Source of the DNA: Saccharina japonica
Lineage: Eukaryota > Sar > Phaeophyceae > Laminariales > Laminariaceae
Direction: 5' to 3'
NCBI GenBank assembly: GCA_008828725.1
Contig: MEHQ01000460.1
Coordinates: 1 to 64,000, forward strand
Length of the DNA stretch: 64,000 bases
In this document: positions 12,134-22,486 of the stretch, piece after piece
Numbering within the stretch: position 1 is the first letter of the stretch
How the letters are laid out: the number at the start of each line of letters is the position of its first letter
The notes under the pieces: generated by a model
What the model was told of the DNA's origin: nothing
What the model saw: the letters and a program-made list of their open reading frames with translations, nothing else
Databases searched by the model: none
Translations under genes and position numbers: made by a program

Positions 12134-12373
12134 CTTGCCCGAAAAAACGATCAAACCCGAAAGAGCAAACCGATCCTCGCTGCACATCCCAATGCGCTCT
12201 GCGTGTTGCTTTGCAGTCCACTTCGCTGCGCGCCGGCAAGTGTCAAACTTCCAAAGCACTTTCCTCGAAAGCCTTCCACTATATTACAATGCCTCCCCCC
12301 TCCCACATTATTGCCTCTTCAAATTGCACAAACTCCATATTCTAAATGACTTTGAATGTATTAACTGTAGTGC

Positions 12374-12703
12374 AGCCGGTCGCCCCGGTGGTTTAACTGG
12401 TAGCCACGAAGCCTGTTAGCGTTGGAGGTCGGGGATTCGATTCTCCTCGTATGGAGAGTCTTATTCTCAAACGACACCAACTGTCGCGCACGCATATTAT
12501 AGCGTGGGTAAGCACAATTCGGCGAAAGTTGACGAGGGAAGAAAGTGCTGAAATCTTCTCGCGATAAAAAGAAAGGCAAAAACCGTAGTGGGGGAGGAGG
12601 GAGAAGAGCCTACTTTGTGAACCCGGATCTGAGTTACGACAATATAGGAAGGAGAGAGTAAGGAAGGACGAAGACAATAAATGGGATGGACAAAAAAAAT
12701 AAA
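12374..12703 (+). mobile_element. tRNA-derived SINE
   Basis: The head resembles a tRNA: A-box TGGTTTAACTGG at 12389-12400 and B-box-like GGATTCGATTCT at about 12433-12443, about 32 bp apart. The body (GAGGGAAGAAAGTGCTGAA, TCTCGCGATAAAA, TGAGTTACGAC) ends in AATAAATGGGATGGACAAAAAAA. The same body without the tRNA head recurs at 47247-47440, inverted at 53370-53545, and partly at 49801-49885. Internal pol III boxes, an A-rich tail and dispersed 5'-truncated copies define a SINE. No clear target duplication seen. Confidence 0.7.
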
Positions 12704-13444
12704 GTGCGACATCAGTTTTGATGGTATATTTGCTTTTAGCATATCAATACGTAGCGCACAGAAATCTTGGTTGGGTTATGAGTATATGTATTCGAAGTCA
12801 CAGATAGTAGTACAAACAGTAGTCACATGTTTCGTGTGGGATATTGAGCCCCCTCCACCTTGTAAGGAGCTTAGGAGAACAGACACACCACCGCTACGTA
12901 CGGTAGCTGTGGAATTGGCCGTATTACTCCCAAGTTTCGTCGGCGACGAATGCCGCATGCCAATAATATGCGAGTACATACGGCAGTACGCGGCAGACAG
13001 CAGTTGAAAATCCTAGCGGCGTTTCGTGATGTGAATGTTGAGCATATATATATAAAGATATATAGATATGCTGCTATATAGGATTTAGAAATACTAACGT
13101 TCCTCCCTAAGCGCAAGTAAATGTTTTTCATATATATGCACATCGTAGCTGGACATTCTTCGATTTTAGGAAAAACAATCCAGCCTTGACTTTTTACTCC
13201 CAAATCTTCACTACAGCAGCACACGTCGCGTGTACTGTTCGGTAAACCGGTGCATGGGTTAGAGACGAAGGAAGATGATCCTCGATGCCGCCATCGGCGC
13301 GTGCAGAAGACGTAGAAAGTGTGTATTATTATTTCCACCTCCGGAGAGGATGATGGGAGGAGGAGGGGGAAAATCGAAGAAGTAGAAGTTAAGTGACCAA
13401 TATGGGGCCCTTACTCCCCCAAGCTCGCCTCGTCCCCGAACCAT
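12704..13444. other. Intergenic, nothing recognised
   Basis: AT-rich with a TATATA tract near 13043-13070. Open frames are short and show no recognisable domain. Confidence 0.4.
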
Positions 13445-13862
13445 AAAATAGCCAGGGGCTTCCTCGGGAAAATTCCCGAAGATTTCGGAAATCGAGTAAA
13501 TCAACCATATCAAACTAACCAATGCCGAATAAACAATGTTAAAAGCACCACAAGAAAGACAAAACCACGGCGAATCGAATGACGGTGTTTGTTTGTTTTT
13601 TTACCCAGTAGGAACCGCCGTATGGTCTATGGTAATTTACCACGGGAATTGGCATGCCAATTCCCGTGGTTAATTACCATGGACCATACCGCGGTTCCTA
13701 CTGGGTAAAAAAAATAAAAATACCGTCATTCGATTCGCCGTGGTTTTGTCTTTCTTGTGGTATTTTAACATTGTTTATTCGGCATTGGTTAGTTTGATAT
13801 GGTTGATTTACTCGATTCCCGAAATCTTCGGGAATTTTCCCGAGGAAGGCCCTGAAAATAGC
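13445..13862. mobile_element. hAT-like palindromic MITE, copy 1, with 8-bp TSD
   Basis: The element at 13453-13854 begins CAGGGGCTTCCTCGGG and ends with the mirror CCCGAGGAAGGCCCTG. It is an almost complete palindrome centred on the GGCATGCC near 13652. The octamer AAAATAGC lies immediately outside both ends (13445-13452 and 13855-13862). An 8-bp duplication and CAGGG termini are hallmarks of hAT transposons. There is no coding sequence. The second copy is at 39836-40226. Confidence 0.9.
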
Positions 13863-15290
13863 GACAAGCGCTCTCATCCCATACTTGGATAACTCTATTG
13901 TACCACACAAGACACTCACGCGGCTAAGCCATACATACTGACCCTACCTTACATACCATACTTCAGTCTCCCAATACGTACGTATGAGGACGTATATGCA
14001 TAATGTGCATATTGCGTCATTACTCATTGTATCATAATGATAACGATGTATGTGGCACACAAGCAACTGTTCGTATACGGGTACCAAAGTACCAACTCAT
14101 ACCAGCGCACCATTAATGCTACTGGTGGCTCCATACTCGTAGGTCACGTAGGTACCACACACATAAGTATATGGGCGTCTCCCCGCGGGTAACCGGCCTG
14201 ATGAACCATTCGTGCATGCATGGCATAACATGCCGCATATTATAACACAAGAATCCGAGATTCCTCTCGTGGCGCACAAAATACCTCAGACGGCGAATTG
14301 CCGCAACTGCCACAATATACCTTAGACAACGAATTGCCCAAACTACAACACCCCCATCATACATAGATGCAATGCAGTTCCACAAATCGAACAGTGGTGT
14401 CATAACTTCTCACATGTACGTCGTACCTGTTACTACTACGTATATAAGGCTTAGGTTGGGTAGAAGGTACACGTTTTACCAGTACGTAGATCAACGAACT
14501 ATTTATTATGCCTTGAGAAAATGTCGTTGTCGGCAGGATATGCTGAATAGTGGTCGTGAATTCGAAACTCACGATTACCATGAAAACGATCCTTAAAGAA
14601 ATGCGAGCTTCCTCATGTCGAGAATGTGAAAAGCCTTCCGGATCTCCATAAATAGGAAGCGCGTGTTAGTCTCACGCGCGTCGACCCGTGTATCCTGTCC
14701 GTTCCAGAGGGGGAGAGTGGTATAAGGCATATTATATTGATTAGGAAAATTGTTATCCTTTTACCCGTAACCCGACGGACTAAAAGTGTAATAGTGTGAG
14801 ATGGCCTGGAAGGCAACCAATGACCTCAATATTGATAGGTAATTGGTTCGTTTTCGTATTGTTTGGATGGCATTCCTATTCGGGATAATTATAAGAATGG
14901 AAGGACAATGTTGCCCTTCCCGGGCACATGGCACCACGGCTCTGGGAATAAATAAGCTACTTTTCTCTTGTCAAGTATGCTTGATTCTACACGAAACACG
15001 TGAGAGACACCCAGGACATGCTTAATTGACAGACCTGCAAGGGAATACTACGTGTCTATCTCCCAGTCATACAGCAATATGGCGTCGTCAGTAGGACAAA
15101 AAAGTAGCTCGGTGTATTCCCCAGTCATATTACATACCTACCTGTATAGCAATTAAAATGACATAAATTACACGTACGAGTACGTGCCAGGGGATTTATT
15201 TGGTGATATACTGACTGCCATGAACAGTGAAAGAGGGTCACATTCTCGCGATCTACCACATTACTTATTTGTTTTGTTTACTTCTATGAA
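13863..15290. other. Intergenic, nothing recognised
   Basis: AT-rich sequence without a credible exon or repeat family member. Many short TACGTA-type palindromes occur around 13980-14000 and 14410-14480. Confidence 0.4.
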
Positions 15291-16012
15291 ATGTGCCACG
15301 AAACAAAGTGTTTTTACTTTCACGGAAAAAAATTCCACTTCAACGAAAGTCGTTTTACTTCGGTGGAAGTAAGGTTAAAGTTTACTTCCGCAAAAGTGTT
15401 TTTTACTTCCATGGAAGTGACGTTCATGCAAATAACGTGTACTTCGACGGAAGTTGTTTTTTAATTCCATGGAAGTAACGTTCACTTCCACAGCAATTGT
15501 TTTACTTTGATGAAAGTTGAATTTACTTCCAAGGGGGTTTTTACATGGAGCCAAGGGCACGACTTAACCCCCTCCCTGCTCACAGTTGGTACACCGTCGC
15601 ACCGATAGTGAGCCCATCCATGCCAATTACCGAAACGTGTGGACCAATTTCAAACGGGATATTAAAAACCGTGCAGCCCGCAGCGCGGAACCAAACTAGA
15701 CCTGTTCGAGGGTCCTCTTCTAATGGAAACTTCCACGGAACCATGGAGGTATTTTTACTTCCACGGAAGCAAATACGGTATACTTCGATGAAAGTTTCCA
15801 CCTACTGTAACTCGATTTACTTCCATGCAATGTTATTTTTACTTTCTTCGTGGAACTAAAATTCAACTTCCATTAATATAAAAACGTTCTTGAAAGTAAA
15901 TGCACTTTCTTCACCGAAGTAAATATTTACTTCCATGGTGAATATTTACTTCCATGAAGAAAGTAAAACTAAACTATTTCATGGAAGTAATTTATTACTC
16001 CCATGGAAATAT
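15291..16012. repeat. Cluster of ACTTCCATGGAAGT-like short palindromes
   Basis: At least fifteen variants of TTTACTTCCAYGGAAGTAA occur within about 720 bp, for example at 15405, 15440, 15461, 15728, 15757, 15930, 15948 and 15976. They come with diverged forms containing ACTTTCnnCGAAAGT. A stretch of ordinary sequence (15545-15720) interrupts the cluster. Spacing is irregular, so this is not a simple tandem repeat. Confidence 0.75.
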
Positions 16013-16519
16013 ATGAAAAAATGCCAACAATGTTGTAGACCCCATCAATGCTCGTCGTGGACTGGCGCTACCGCCGCAACCGTGTGTAATACGAACCAAT
16101 CACAGGCGTTCAAACAGACAAACAGTCAATAATAGTCGCATATCCGTTCGTTTCCGATGAGAAAAAAACGTTTGTTTTTCACGGTGGTCTCCATTGTTTT
16201 CTGAACGAACTGTGTCCCGATCATCCAAAAGGCATGATTGTACAAAGTCTCACAGATGTTCCCTGTACCTGGGAGTACAGGAAGTTATTACCGAGGGAAA
16301 ATAATTCAGGTACTTCGTGTACTACTACTGTGGTCTCCGTGCTTCGGGCTTTTTGTACAAGTGGGGGTACTTTACTGCCTGCACGCGACACGCGTTACGA
16401 TCTGTCTGACCGAGGTTGCTTAGATAAACTTACCAATTTAATTCAGGTCGTATGAGAGTACCGGCCCACTCATAAGAAACTAACTAACAATAACATTAGC
16501 CTCCAATACTGGAACCATT

Positions 16520-16760
16520 ACAACGTTCTCAGCCTAGATAGTTAGTGCGTATGATGTAAGCTGTTTGAAAACTGCCCCTTTCCTGTGACTGGGCTGGACC
16601 CAAGGCTCCGTTCATGGTGAACTACAGTACACCAGTGGCAAAAACAAATTCCCGGAAGACCAGAATGAGAAAGGGCTAAATGAGAAAGTTTCCCTTTCGC
16701 GCGCCCCCAGAAGAAGAAAGTTAGCCTGAGCCCTACTGAGCCCGCCGATTTCAGGTTTCG
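16520..16760. repeat. Dispersed repeat F, copy 1
   Basis: Blocks CTCAGCCTAG, a C-rich GTGACTGGSCT core, AGAAAGGG and GAAAGTTAGCCTGAGCCC occur in the same order as at 18790-19000. No terminal structure was identified. Confidence 0.5.
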
Positions 16761-17203
16761 TGTGGAAGGCTCTGTACCGCTGTACACCTGGTACACGTAG
16801 TAAGTGGACATTTGCGCTGAACGCGAGCAGGAAATAAAACTAACCGTAAACTCGTTTGGGTTCCCCTCGGTGTTACTTGCTCGCTTACTTGCTCGGTGGC
16901 TACGATTTTTCTAATTGATTTCAACATCTCTTTGGTGTTCTTAGCTCATGTTCCCGGAGGCGACAAACGCCTGCTGTGTTCTCCCTCTTCGGCTTGCGAC
17001 ACCCCCGGTATTCGAACCCGGCCGTAGTCGAGAGGGGCCGCCTTTTGTAACAGTTGGAAATCGCAAAGTGCCTGGGCCCCCCCATGTAAGAACCTCCCAG
17101 CCCACGTACTACATCTCAGACATTATACGAAACTGCCCAAACACCCCCCAAGACCACACCTCATCAGGCCCTCAACCACGCTGTCTACTCTCTTAAACCC
17201 TTA

Positions 17204-17465
17204 ACGCATGCTACGCTAGAGTTGGACCAAGCTTGCTCTGAGGGGTGGTCACTGGAGGAGCTCCACACCTCATCTAAAAATAACCGATGATGTTCTGGAG
17301 GGAAAAGGAAGTGCTACGTACCCGATGAAAAATGCCATGACCCGACTGTACGATGAACAAAATTGCAACGCAAAGCTGAAATACAGACGAGCGTGGGTTA
17401 AGGAGCCCACCGTCGTTCAGAACGTTTTGCGGCGAAACGTTGTTACCTTTATCGTGGCACGCGGC
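17204..17465 (+). mobile_element. Family A MITE (A1)
   Basis: Starts ACGCATGCTACGCTAGAG and ends with the inverted TTATCGTGGCACGCG. The interior keeps the family landmarks AAGTGCTACGTACCCGATGAA and GGGTTAAGGAGCCC. No ORF. Confidence 0.7.
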
Positions 17466-18038
17466 CGTCGTCACATGTGACTTGCTACGTACGTGTTACG
17501 TTTATTCGAGGCAAGGATACCAGGGATTTGCTTTCACTTTCACCAGACCATACCCCTCAACATATCGGCAGACATGCAATATGTCAGTGCAACACCATTG
17601 GTTTTACTGGTTTCTGAATCGGACAGAGTAAGCGCGGTAGTGAGAGGTGTACTGTTTATTGCCTTGTTGCGTACCCGCACAGACACTTCAAGCAGTGGGT
17701 AGAGTCACCTGGATCTGCCGGGCGTCGTAGCGTGCGATAAACGGTGGCGAGGGTCGCGGGCGATGAGTCTATACCCCAGGACGCTTTGCGGAACGTGACG
17801 GCTCTTGCGGAGTTAATTATGAAGGTGTGCATATGGTACACCACACTAGATTGAGCTGCCGTGCTAGCTACGAACGGAAAAGCGCTACAGCAGTACAAAG
17901 GTGGTCTTTGAAGGTGAACAACGACTGAACTCTGATGCCTGCAGTCCTGAAAAGCCCATCGGTTAGTCAGAGGAGTTTACGAGTAGGTTATCTTCTTCGA
18001 GTCAAAATAATACCCGATGACTAGAAAAAGCCAACTCA

Positions 18039-18318
18039 TCCCACGGTATACCGTAAAGGGGTTGAAGTTAGTTTTTGCCTTCCAGGGCAATATTTTGTCA
18101 CTGGGACCGGTTGCGCTCCTCACGTGAGCAACCACCGGTTGGTATAATATGATGATTTTACTTCTGTACTTGCTTTAGGACAAGTGCATACAGCGCATCC
18201 AACGTTTAATCAGGTTGCGCGAACAACGTCCTTCTTGGGAGGCGTGTTTCCACTGAGGGGATATTAAGCTCCTCATGTGAGGAAATCGGAAAGTAAGGCA
18301 TCACCCCTATACGGTGGC
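18039..18318 (+). mobile_element. Family D MITE (D1)
   Basis: Begins TCCCACGGTATACC and ends in an inverted CTATACGGTGGCA. Shares CGGTTGCGCTCCTCACGTGAG, CAGGTTGCGCGAAC and AGCTCCTCATGTGAGG with the copy at 52171-52408. Non-coding. Confidence 0.6.
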
Positions 18319-18789
18319 ATTGCTCACTGACAACTTTTAACGCAATATCCTGTGGGAGTTTAACACAATAATACCTGGTACACGTTTGTGTGATGCTCGA
18401 TTTTTCGGTCATCTTTGATTTTATTTGTTTCGAGCTGCTTTCGTGCACACCGACCATGCGTGACCCCCGAAAAACGTAAAGCAACCGGTGAGACGTTGGC
18501 CTTGACAAGGCGGCCACGGGCAGGGGGTAGCGGGCATGGAGACAACCCGTCTTCGACAATTCCCGCCACCTCTCTCCTGATGCCGTCGTGCCGTGTGGGC
18601 CAAACACCATACAATTTCGCTCATACGCAGTTTTGATCAAAACAATTTCCTACTTCGTGCCAGAGTACATCGTCGCGGCATTAAAATATAGCGCGCGAGG
18701 TACACTGCAAGGGTAAATTCACACAGTGCCGGCGCGTTTAATGAAATTAAGTGTAAAGAAAGTTATCCTCGAAAAGCGACAAAACATAG

Positions 18790-19000
18790 GAAAGCTCTCA
18801 GCCTAGTCAGTGCCTAAGTTTCAATAAAGTTGGGTCCTTCCTGCGACTGGCCTGAGGCCAAGGCACCATTCCGTGTGCACTAGGAAAGGGTCTTGTCGGG
18901 GGGGGCGGGGGCAAAACGAACAAGCGCAACATAAGAAAGGGTACATTCGCGCGCGCTCGGAATAGGAAAGTCAGCCTGAGCCCGATGTCTGGCGCTCGGA
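18790..19000. repeat. Dispersed repeat F, copy 2
   Basis: Shares ordered blocks with 16520-16760: CTCAGCCTAG, the GACTGGCCTGAGGCCAAGGC region, AAGAAAGGG and GAAAGTCAGCCTGAGCCC. Confidence 0.5.
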
Positions 19001-19234
19001 ATAGAAAAAATTTGGACCACCAGCGGTGCTGGGAATTGCCTGAAACAAACAGCGCCGGTCAATTCTTCAAAGCGATTTCCCCAAAAGAAAGCGACAGTGA
19101 TGATTTCGGCAATCGTGGCAAAAAAAGAGGCCGTATCAACCTCAATCGTAATCTCGATCTTCATCTCGACTGAGTGAGGGCGGCACTTGCGGCCAAAAAT
19201 ATTGTGACCCAGCACTACAATGCAGTCTTTGGAA

Positions 19235-19452
19235 GACGCATGCTAAGATAGAGGTGCGCCATGATTTTTCTGAGCTCCTCACGTAAGAAGCTCCTTGCCT
19301 CACCGAACAATTCAGTTTGGAAGAAGATAAAAATGCTACCCGATGAAAAATCTCAAGACGTTAATCATACCCTGAAAAAAGCATTGCAACACACGAATGA
19401 AAGTCCGATAGTTTTGGGAGAAAGAGTCAGATCGTTCCAAAAACGTTTCTGA
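19235..19452 (+). mobile_element. Family A MITE (A2), 3' end missing
   Basis: Starts GACGCATGCTAAGATAGAGG and continues through the family landmarks to AAAACGTTTCTG. The next family A copy then begins immediately, so the right terminal repeat is absent. The two copies are head to tail. Confidence 0.7.
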
Positions 19453-19697
19453 GGCATGCTACGGTAGAGTTGCACCATGTTTTTTCTGAGCTCCTCACTT
19501 AAGGAGCGTCATACCTCGCCGAAAAATGGTTTTGGAAGAACACGAAAGTGCTGCCGGATGCGAAATCTCATGACCGAAGTATTCTCTGAAGCATTATTCG
19601 TCACAAAAATGAAAGTCCGACGAATTTGGGTTAAGGAGCCCGAGCGTTCATAAAACGATTCAGCCAAAAAGTGCTACCTCTACCGTAGCACGCGTTC
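19453..19697 (+). mobile_element. Family A MITE (A3), both ends present
   Basis: Left end GGCATGCTACGGTAGAGTTGCACC, right end GTGCTACCTCTACCGTAGCACGCGT. Interior GGTTAAGGAGCCCGAGCGTTC. About 245 bp, non-coding. Confidence 0.8.
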
Positions 19698-20510
19698 TGA
19701 ACGACGCAGCCCTTGTTAGGTGCACTTGTTTAAACGCGAAACGTGAAGCCTATGAGAGAGCTGTGCGTTTGCGCAGCAACAGTGTCTCCGAAAGCATGGC
19801 GTGTACAGACAGTGGAGCTGGTGTAACGGGTGCGACTTATGTCCACACTGCCATAATAGAGCACCACCTTTGATACCGCCGCAGACTCTGGCACTGACGA
19901 TGGATCATATTACGATACCGAGCTGCCGAGACAGTGACACCGTTGCGCAATAAAGCCAACTATCACATAAGTAGATCTCCCATGCAATGCACTAAATTTC
20001 CTAGACACCCATCAGTATCAATCGTGCTGCTTCGAATTTGGTGTGGAGCCGTTCACGCACTAACGATAGTACGTACGTACGTACGCCGTATAGGGTAAAC
20101 GCAACACTTTCCCCACGATATCCGACGGTGCACGGGCAACTGATACCTACGATCGCCTGTAGCCCCGCAGCAAGCAAGCTCGACTGCTCGATATGCCTGA
20201 TGTTGAAACACCATGGGCACGTAGAGGTCTCGCGTTCCCCTCCTCTCCACAAATCTCACGCACGAAGCTTCCCCCTGACCCGTGTGTTGAAACGTGATGA
20301 ATGAGGTTGTAGTGGCAATGACCTTGCAGCGGGTGCGGTGCAGACACTTGGAAATGGGGAGAGGCGCATACATTAGTGGTTAAAGTTGTGATGGGGGACA
20401 TTATGTGTTTAGTGTTTGTCCCTAATTTCTCTGTCGCGACTTCCCTTGCTCTTTGGCACGTATGTATTCGAGCTACTGTGACGGGGGACCACCGAAAATA
20501 GTGCCACATT
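19698..20510. other. Intergenic, 5' flank of LINE fragment
   Basis: No gene recognised. A short ACGT tandem run lies at about 20070-20087. Confidence 0.4.
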
Positions 20511-20514
20511 TGTT

Positions 20515-21189
20515 AGTAAACATGGGGCCGAGGTGATGGAGACACTGCTGTACGGGTGTGTGACGTGGACCCTTGGCCAGGAGCACTTCGCTGAGCTCCG
20601 AACGGCATACCACAAATTCCTCCTACGGCTCATTGGTTTCCAGCGCCGACAACGCACCGACCATCTCATGTCGTACGCCAAGGCTCTCAAGAAGGCACAA
20701 TGCGAGAGCGTTGAGACGTCCATCCGCAAACGACGCCTCCTCTTTGCGGGGGGCGTACAGCGCACGACCAATGAGCGGCTGACCAGGCGGGTGATGTTTG
20801 GGACGATCGCCGGTGGGACGAACCCGGGGCCTGGCCGACCAGAAAAGAACTGGGCACAATGTCTAGCAGATGACCTCAGGGTTTTTCGAGCGACAGAGGG
20901 CTCCACAGAAAGCTCCCCTTTACTGTTCGGAGCAGAGACGGTACTATGGCCGAGGGCGGCTAAACAGAGGGGGGTGTGGTATCGGGGGGTTGGCGAGGCG
21001 GCGGACCATTTCATGGCGAGGTGGCACAGGGCCGAAGCGGAGAGGAGCTGGCTACGGCATACAGCTGAGGACGCCAAGAGAGGCGACCAGGAGAGGGGGG
21101 GGGGGGGCAGGGGCGGCCGTACTGATACAGCTGTCGACGAATGCAGAAACGAAATGGTAGATCGTGTGGCCAGATATCGGCTCGACTAG
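20515..21189 (+). pseudogene. 3' end of a LINE reverse transcriptase ORF (5'-truncated)
   Basis: The frame ending at TAG 21187-21189 reads the distal part of a non-LTR retrotransposon polymerase: METLLYGCVTWTL, FLLRLIGF, RKRRLLFAGGV and GRPEKNWAQCLADDLR, a common block order downstream of the LINE RT catalytic core. The catalytic domain itself is absent because similarity stops near 20510, the pattern left by incomplete target-primed reverse transcription. A 10-base G run near 21096-21105 gives a Gly-rich insert. The 3' boundary of the UTR was not determined. Confidence 0.75.
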
Positions 21190-22224
21190 TCCTTGAATTC
21201 TATTATTTGTTTCCGTTGATGTGTTCACTGGGGGGGGCGCGGCAGAGGTAGTATCGACTTTTGACACCGTTTGTGTCTTTAGAGTGGGAATGAGATGGCA
21301 GAAGGTGTGACATGGTCCCCGTATCAGTTTTTATAGCAGAGACGGGAACTTGTTGTTACCATCGCCTTGAGCTTGCCTTGATAACTATTTTTCTCTGTTC
21401 CTCTCTCGTGTCTTCTTTCTTGCTTTTTTGCCTTGTTTCTCCCTTTGTTTCCACCCTATGCCGGTGTCTCTCTCTTTTTTCGTGTTGCCTCGCTCGTGCA
21501 GCAGTTATCTGTTCCTCTTGGGCACGTGTGCTTTTCGTCTAGGGGCGCTTCTGGCGCTTCTGGCGCTTCTGTCTCCCTGCGTCATTTGTATTCTGTTTCA
21601 TTTCAGAACTTGTTTTATTTTGTCTTTTTTGTTCTTATTTTTTGGTTCGGCTCGTGTCGCTGTGTTCTCGTACCCGGTACGTTACGCATCTCACTTGCTT
21701 TACCCATTAATTTGCGTTTATTTTGTTTTGGTTTATCTCTGTTTCACAGTCTGTGACCACAGAATTTGTTTCTCTCTGGGATTGGGAATCAGGACAGGCA
21801 CTGGGTGTACTGATGTGGTTGAGTAGAAAGAACGGGTTTAATGTGAAGACAACAACAACAACAATTGAAAACATACTTCATATGGGTTTTTGTGGTACGG
21901 TAGGTCCCATTTACTATGGTCCCCCGGTAATAGTACTGCCGAGGGGCACTGTGAAACCTGTTTTCTGGAGTGGAAGAACACCTCTGGGAAAAATACTGTA
22001 AAATTGATGTTTGGAACGACCGAGGGGAGAGAAGGCACCATGCCCAATCGTCCACGTATCCGTTTCGAGCGATTGTGTTCTTGGATTCCTACACGTTCAA
22101 ACCGAAAATAATACCCCCGCCCGGTGGATACAGCTATCGATCGGCCGGCCGACCCACCCATCGAGCGCGGGATCCGCCTGTGCACAGAAGGTGACGAAAA
22201 CTTCTACAAAGATCCTGTGCGCGT
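21190..22224. other. LINE 3' flank and intergenic sequence
   Basis: T-rich sequence 21310-21760 with GCGCTTCTG triplication at 21544-21570. One end of a family B MITE (GGTCCCATTTACTATGGTCC) lies at 21903-21924. No gene recognised. Confidence 0.4.
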
Positions 22225-22486
22225 ACGCATGCTGCGGTAGAGGTGCACCATGATATTTATGGATGTGGTCACTCGAGAAGCTCTATAGCCCACCCGAAAG
22301 CTGACTTTGAAGGAAAATAAAAGTGCTACCCGATTAACAAGCCCATCGAATGTGTATCAAATGGAAAACTACTGCGACCCCCAAAATGAAATTTTCGACG
22401 AGTTTGGGTCAAGGAATCCCGTCATTCGGGAAACGGTTCAGCCAAAAAAAGGTATACCTCTACGCACCTCTATCGTAGCACGCGTC
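22225..22486 (+). mobile_element. Family A MITE (A4)
   Basis: Left end ACGCATGCTGCGGTAGAGGTGCACC, right end CACCTCTATCGTAGCACGCGTC. Interior AAAAGTGCTACCCGATTAAC and GAGTTTGGGTCAAGGAATCC. Non-coding. Confidence 0.8.

Larger units (their letters stand above)
6150..12140 (-). mobile_element. DIRS-like tyrosine-recombinase retrotransposon, degenerate
   Basis: Reading leftward on the minus strand, the order is a Gln-rich gag-like region (12133-11040), a linker with a CTG run, reverse transcriptase (about 9400-7860), RNase H (7857-7389) and tyrosine recombinase (7232-6153). This gag-RT-RH-YR order, with the recombinase replacing a DDE integrase, is diagnostic of the DIRS order. About 6 kb is a usual size for the group. 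Frameshifts and stops in gag and RT show the copy is not autonomous, although the recombinase frame is open. Terminal inverted repeats and the internal complementary region were not found. Confidence 0.8.

Noticed and set aside
16985..17040. tRNA-like T-arm (GGGTTCGAATACC on the minus strand)
   Set aside because: A B-box-like match without an A-box at proper spacing. Related GGGGTGTCGCAAG sequences at 3740 and 34090 suggest a repeat rather than a tRNA gene.
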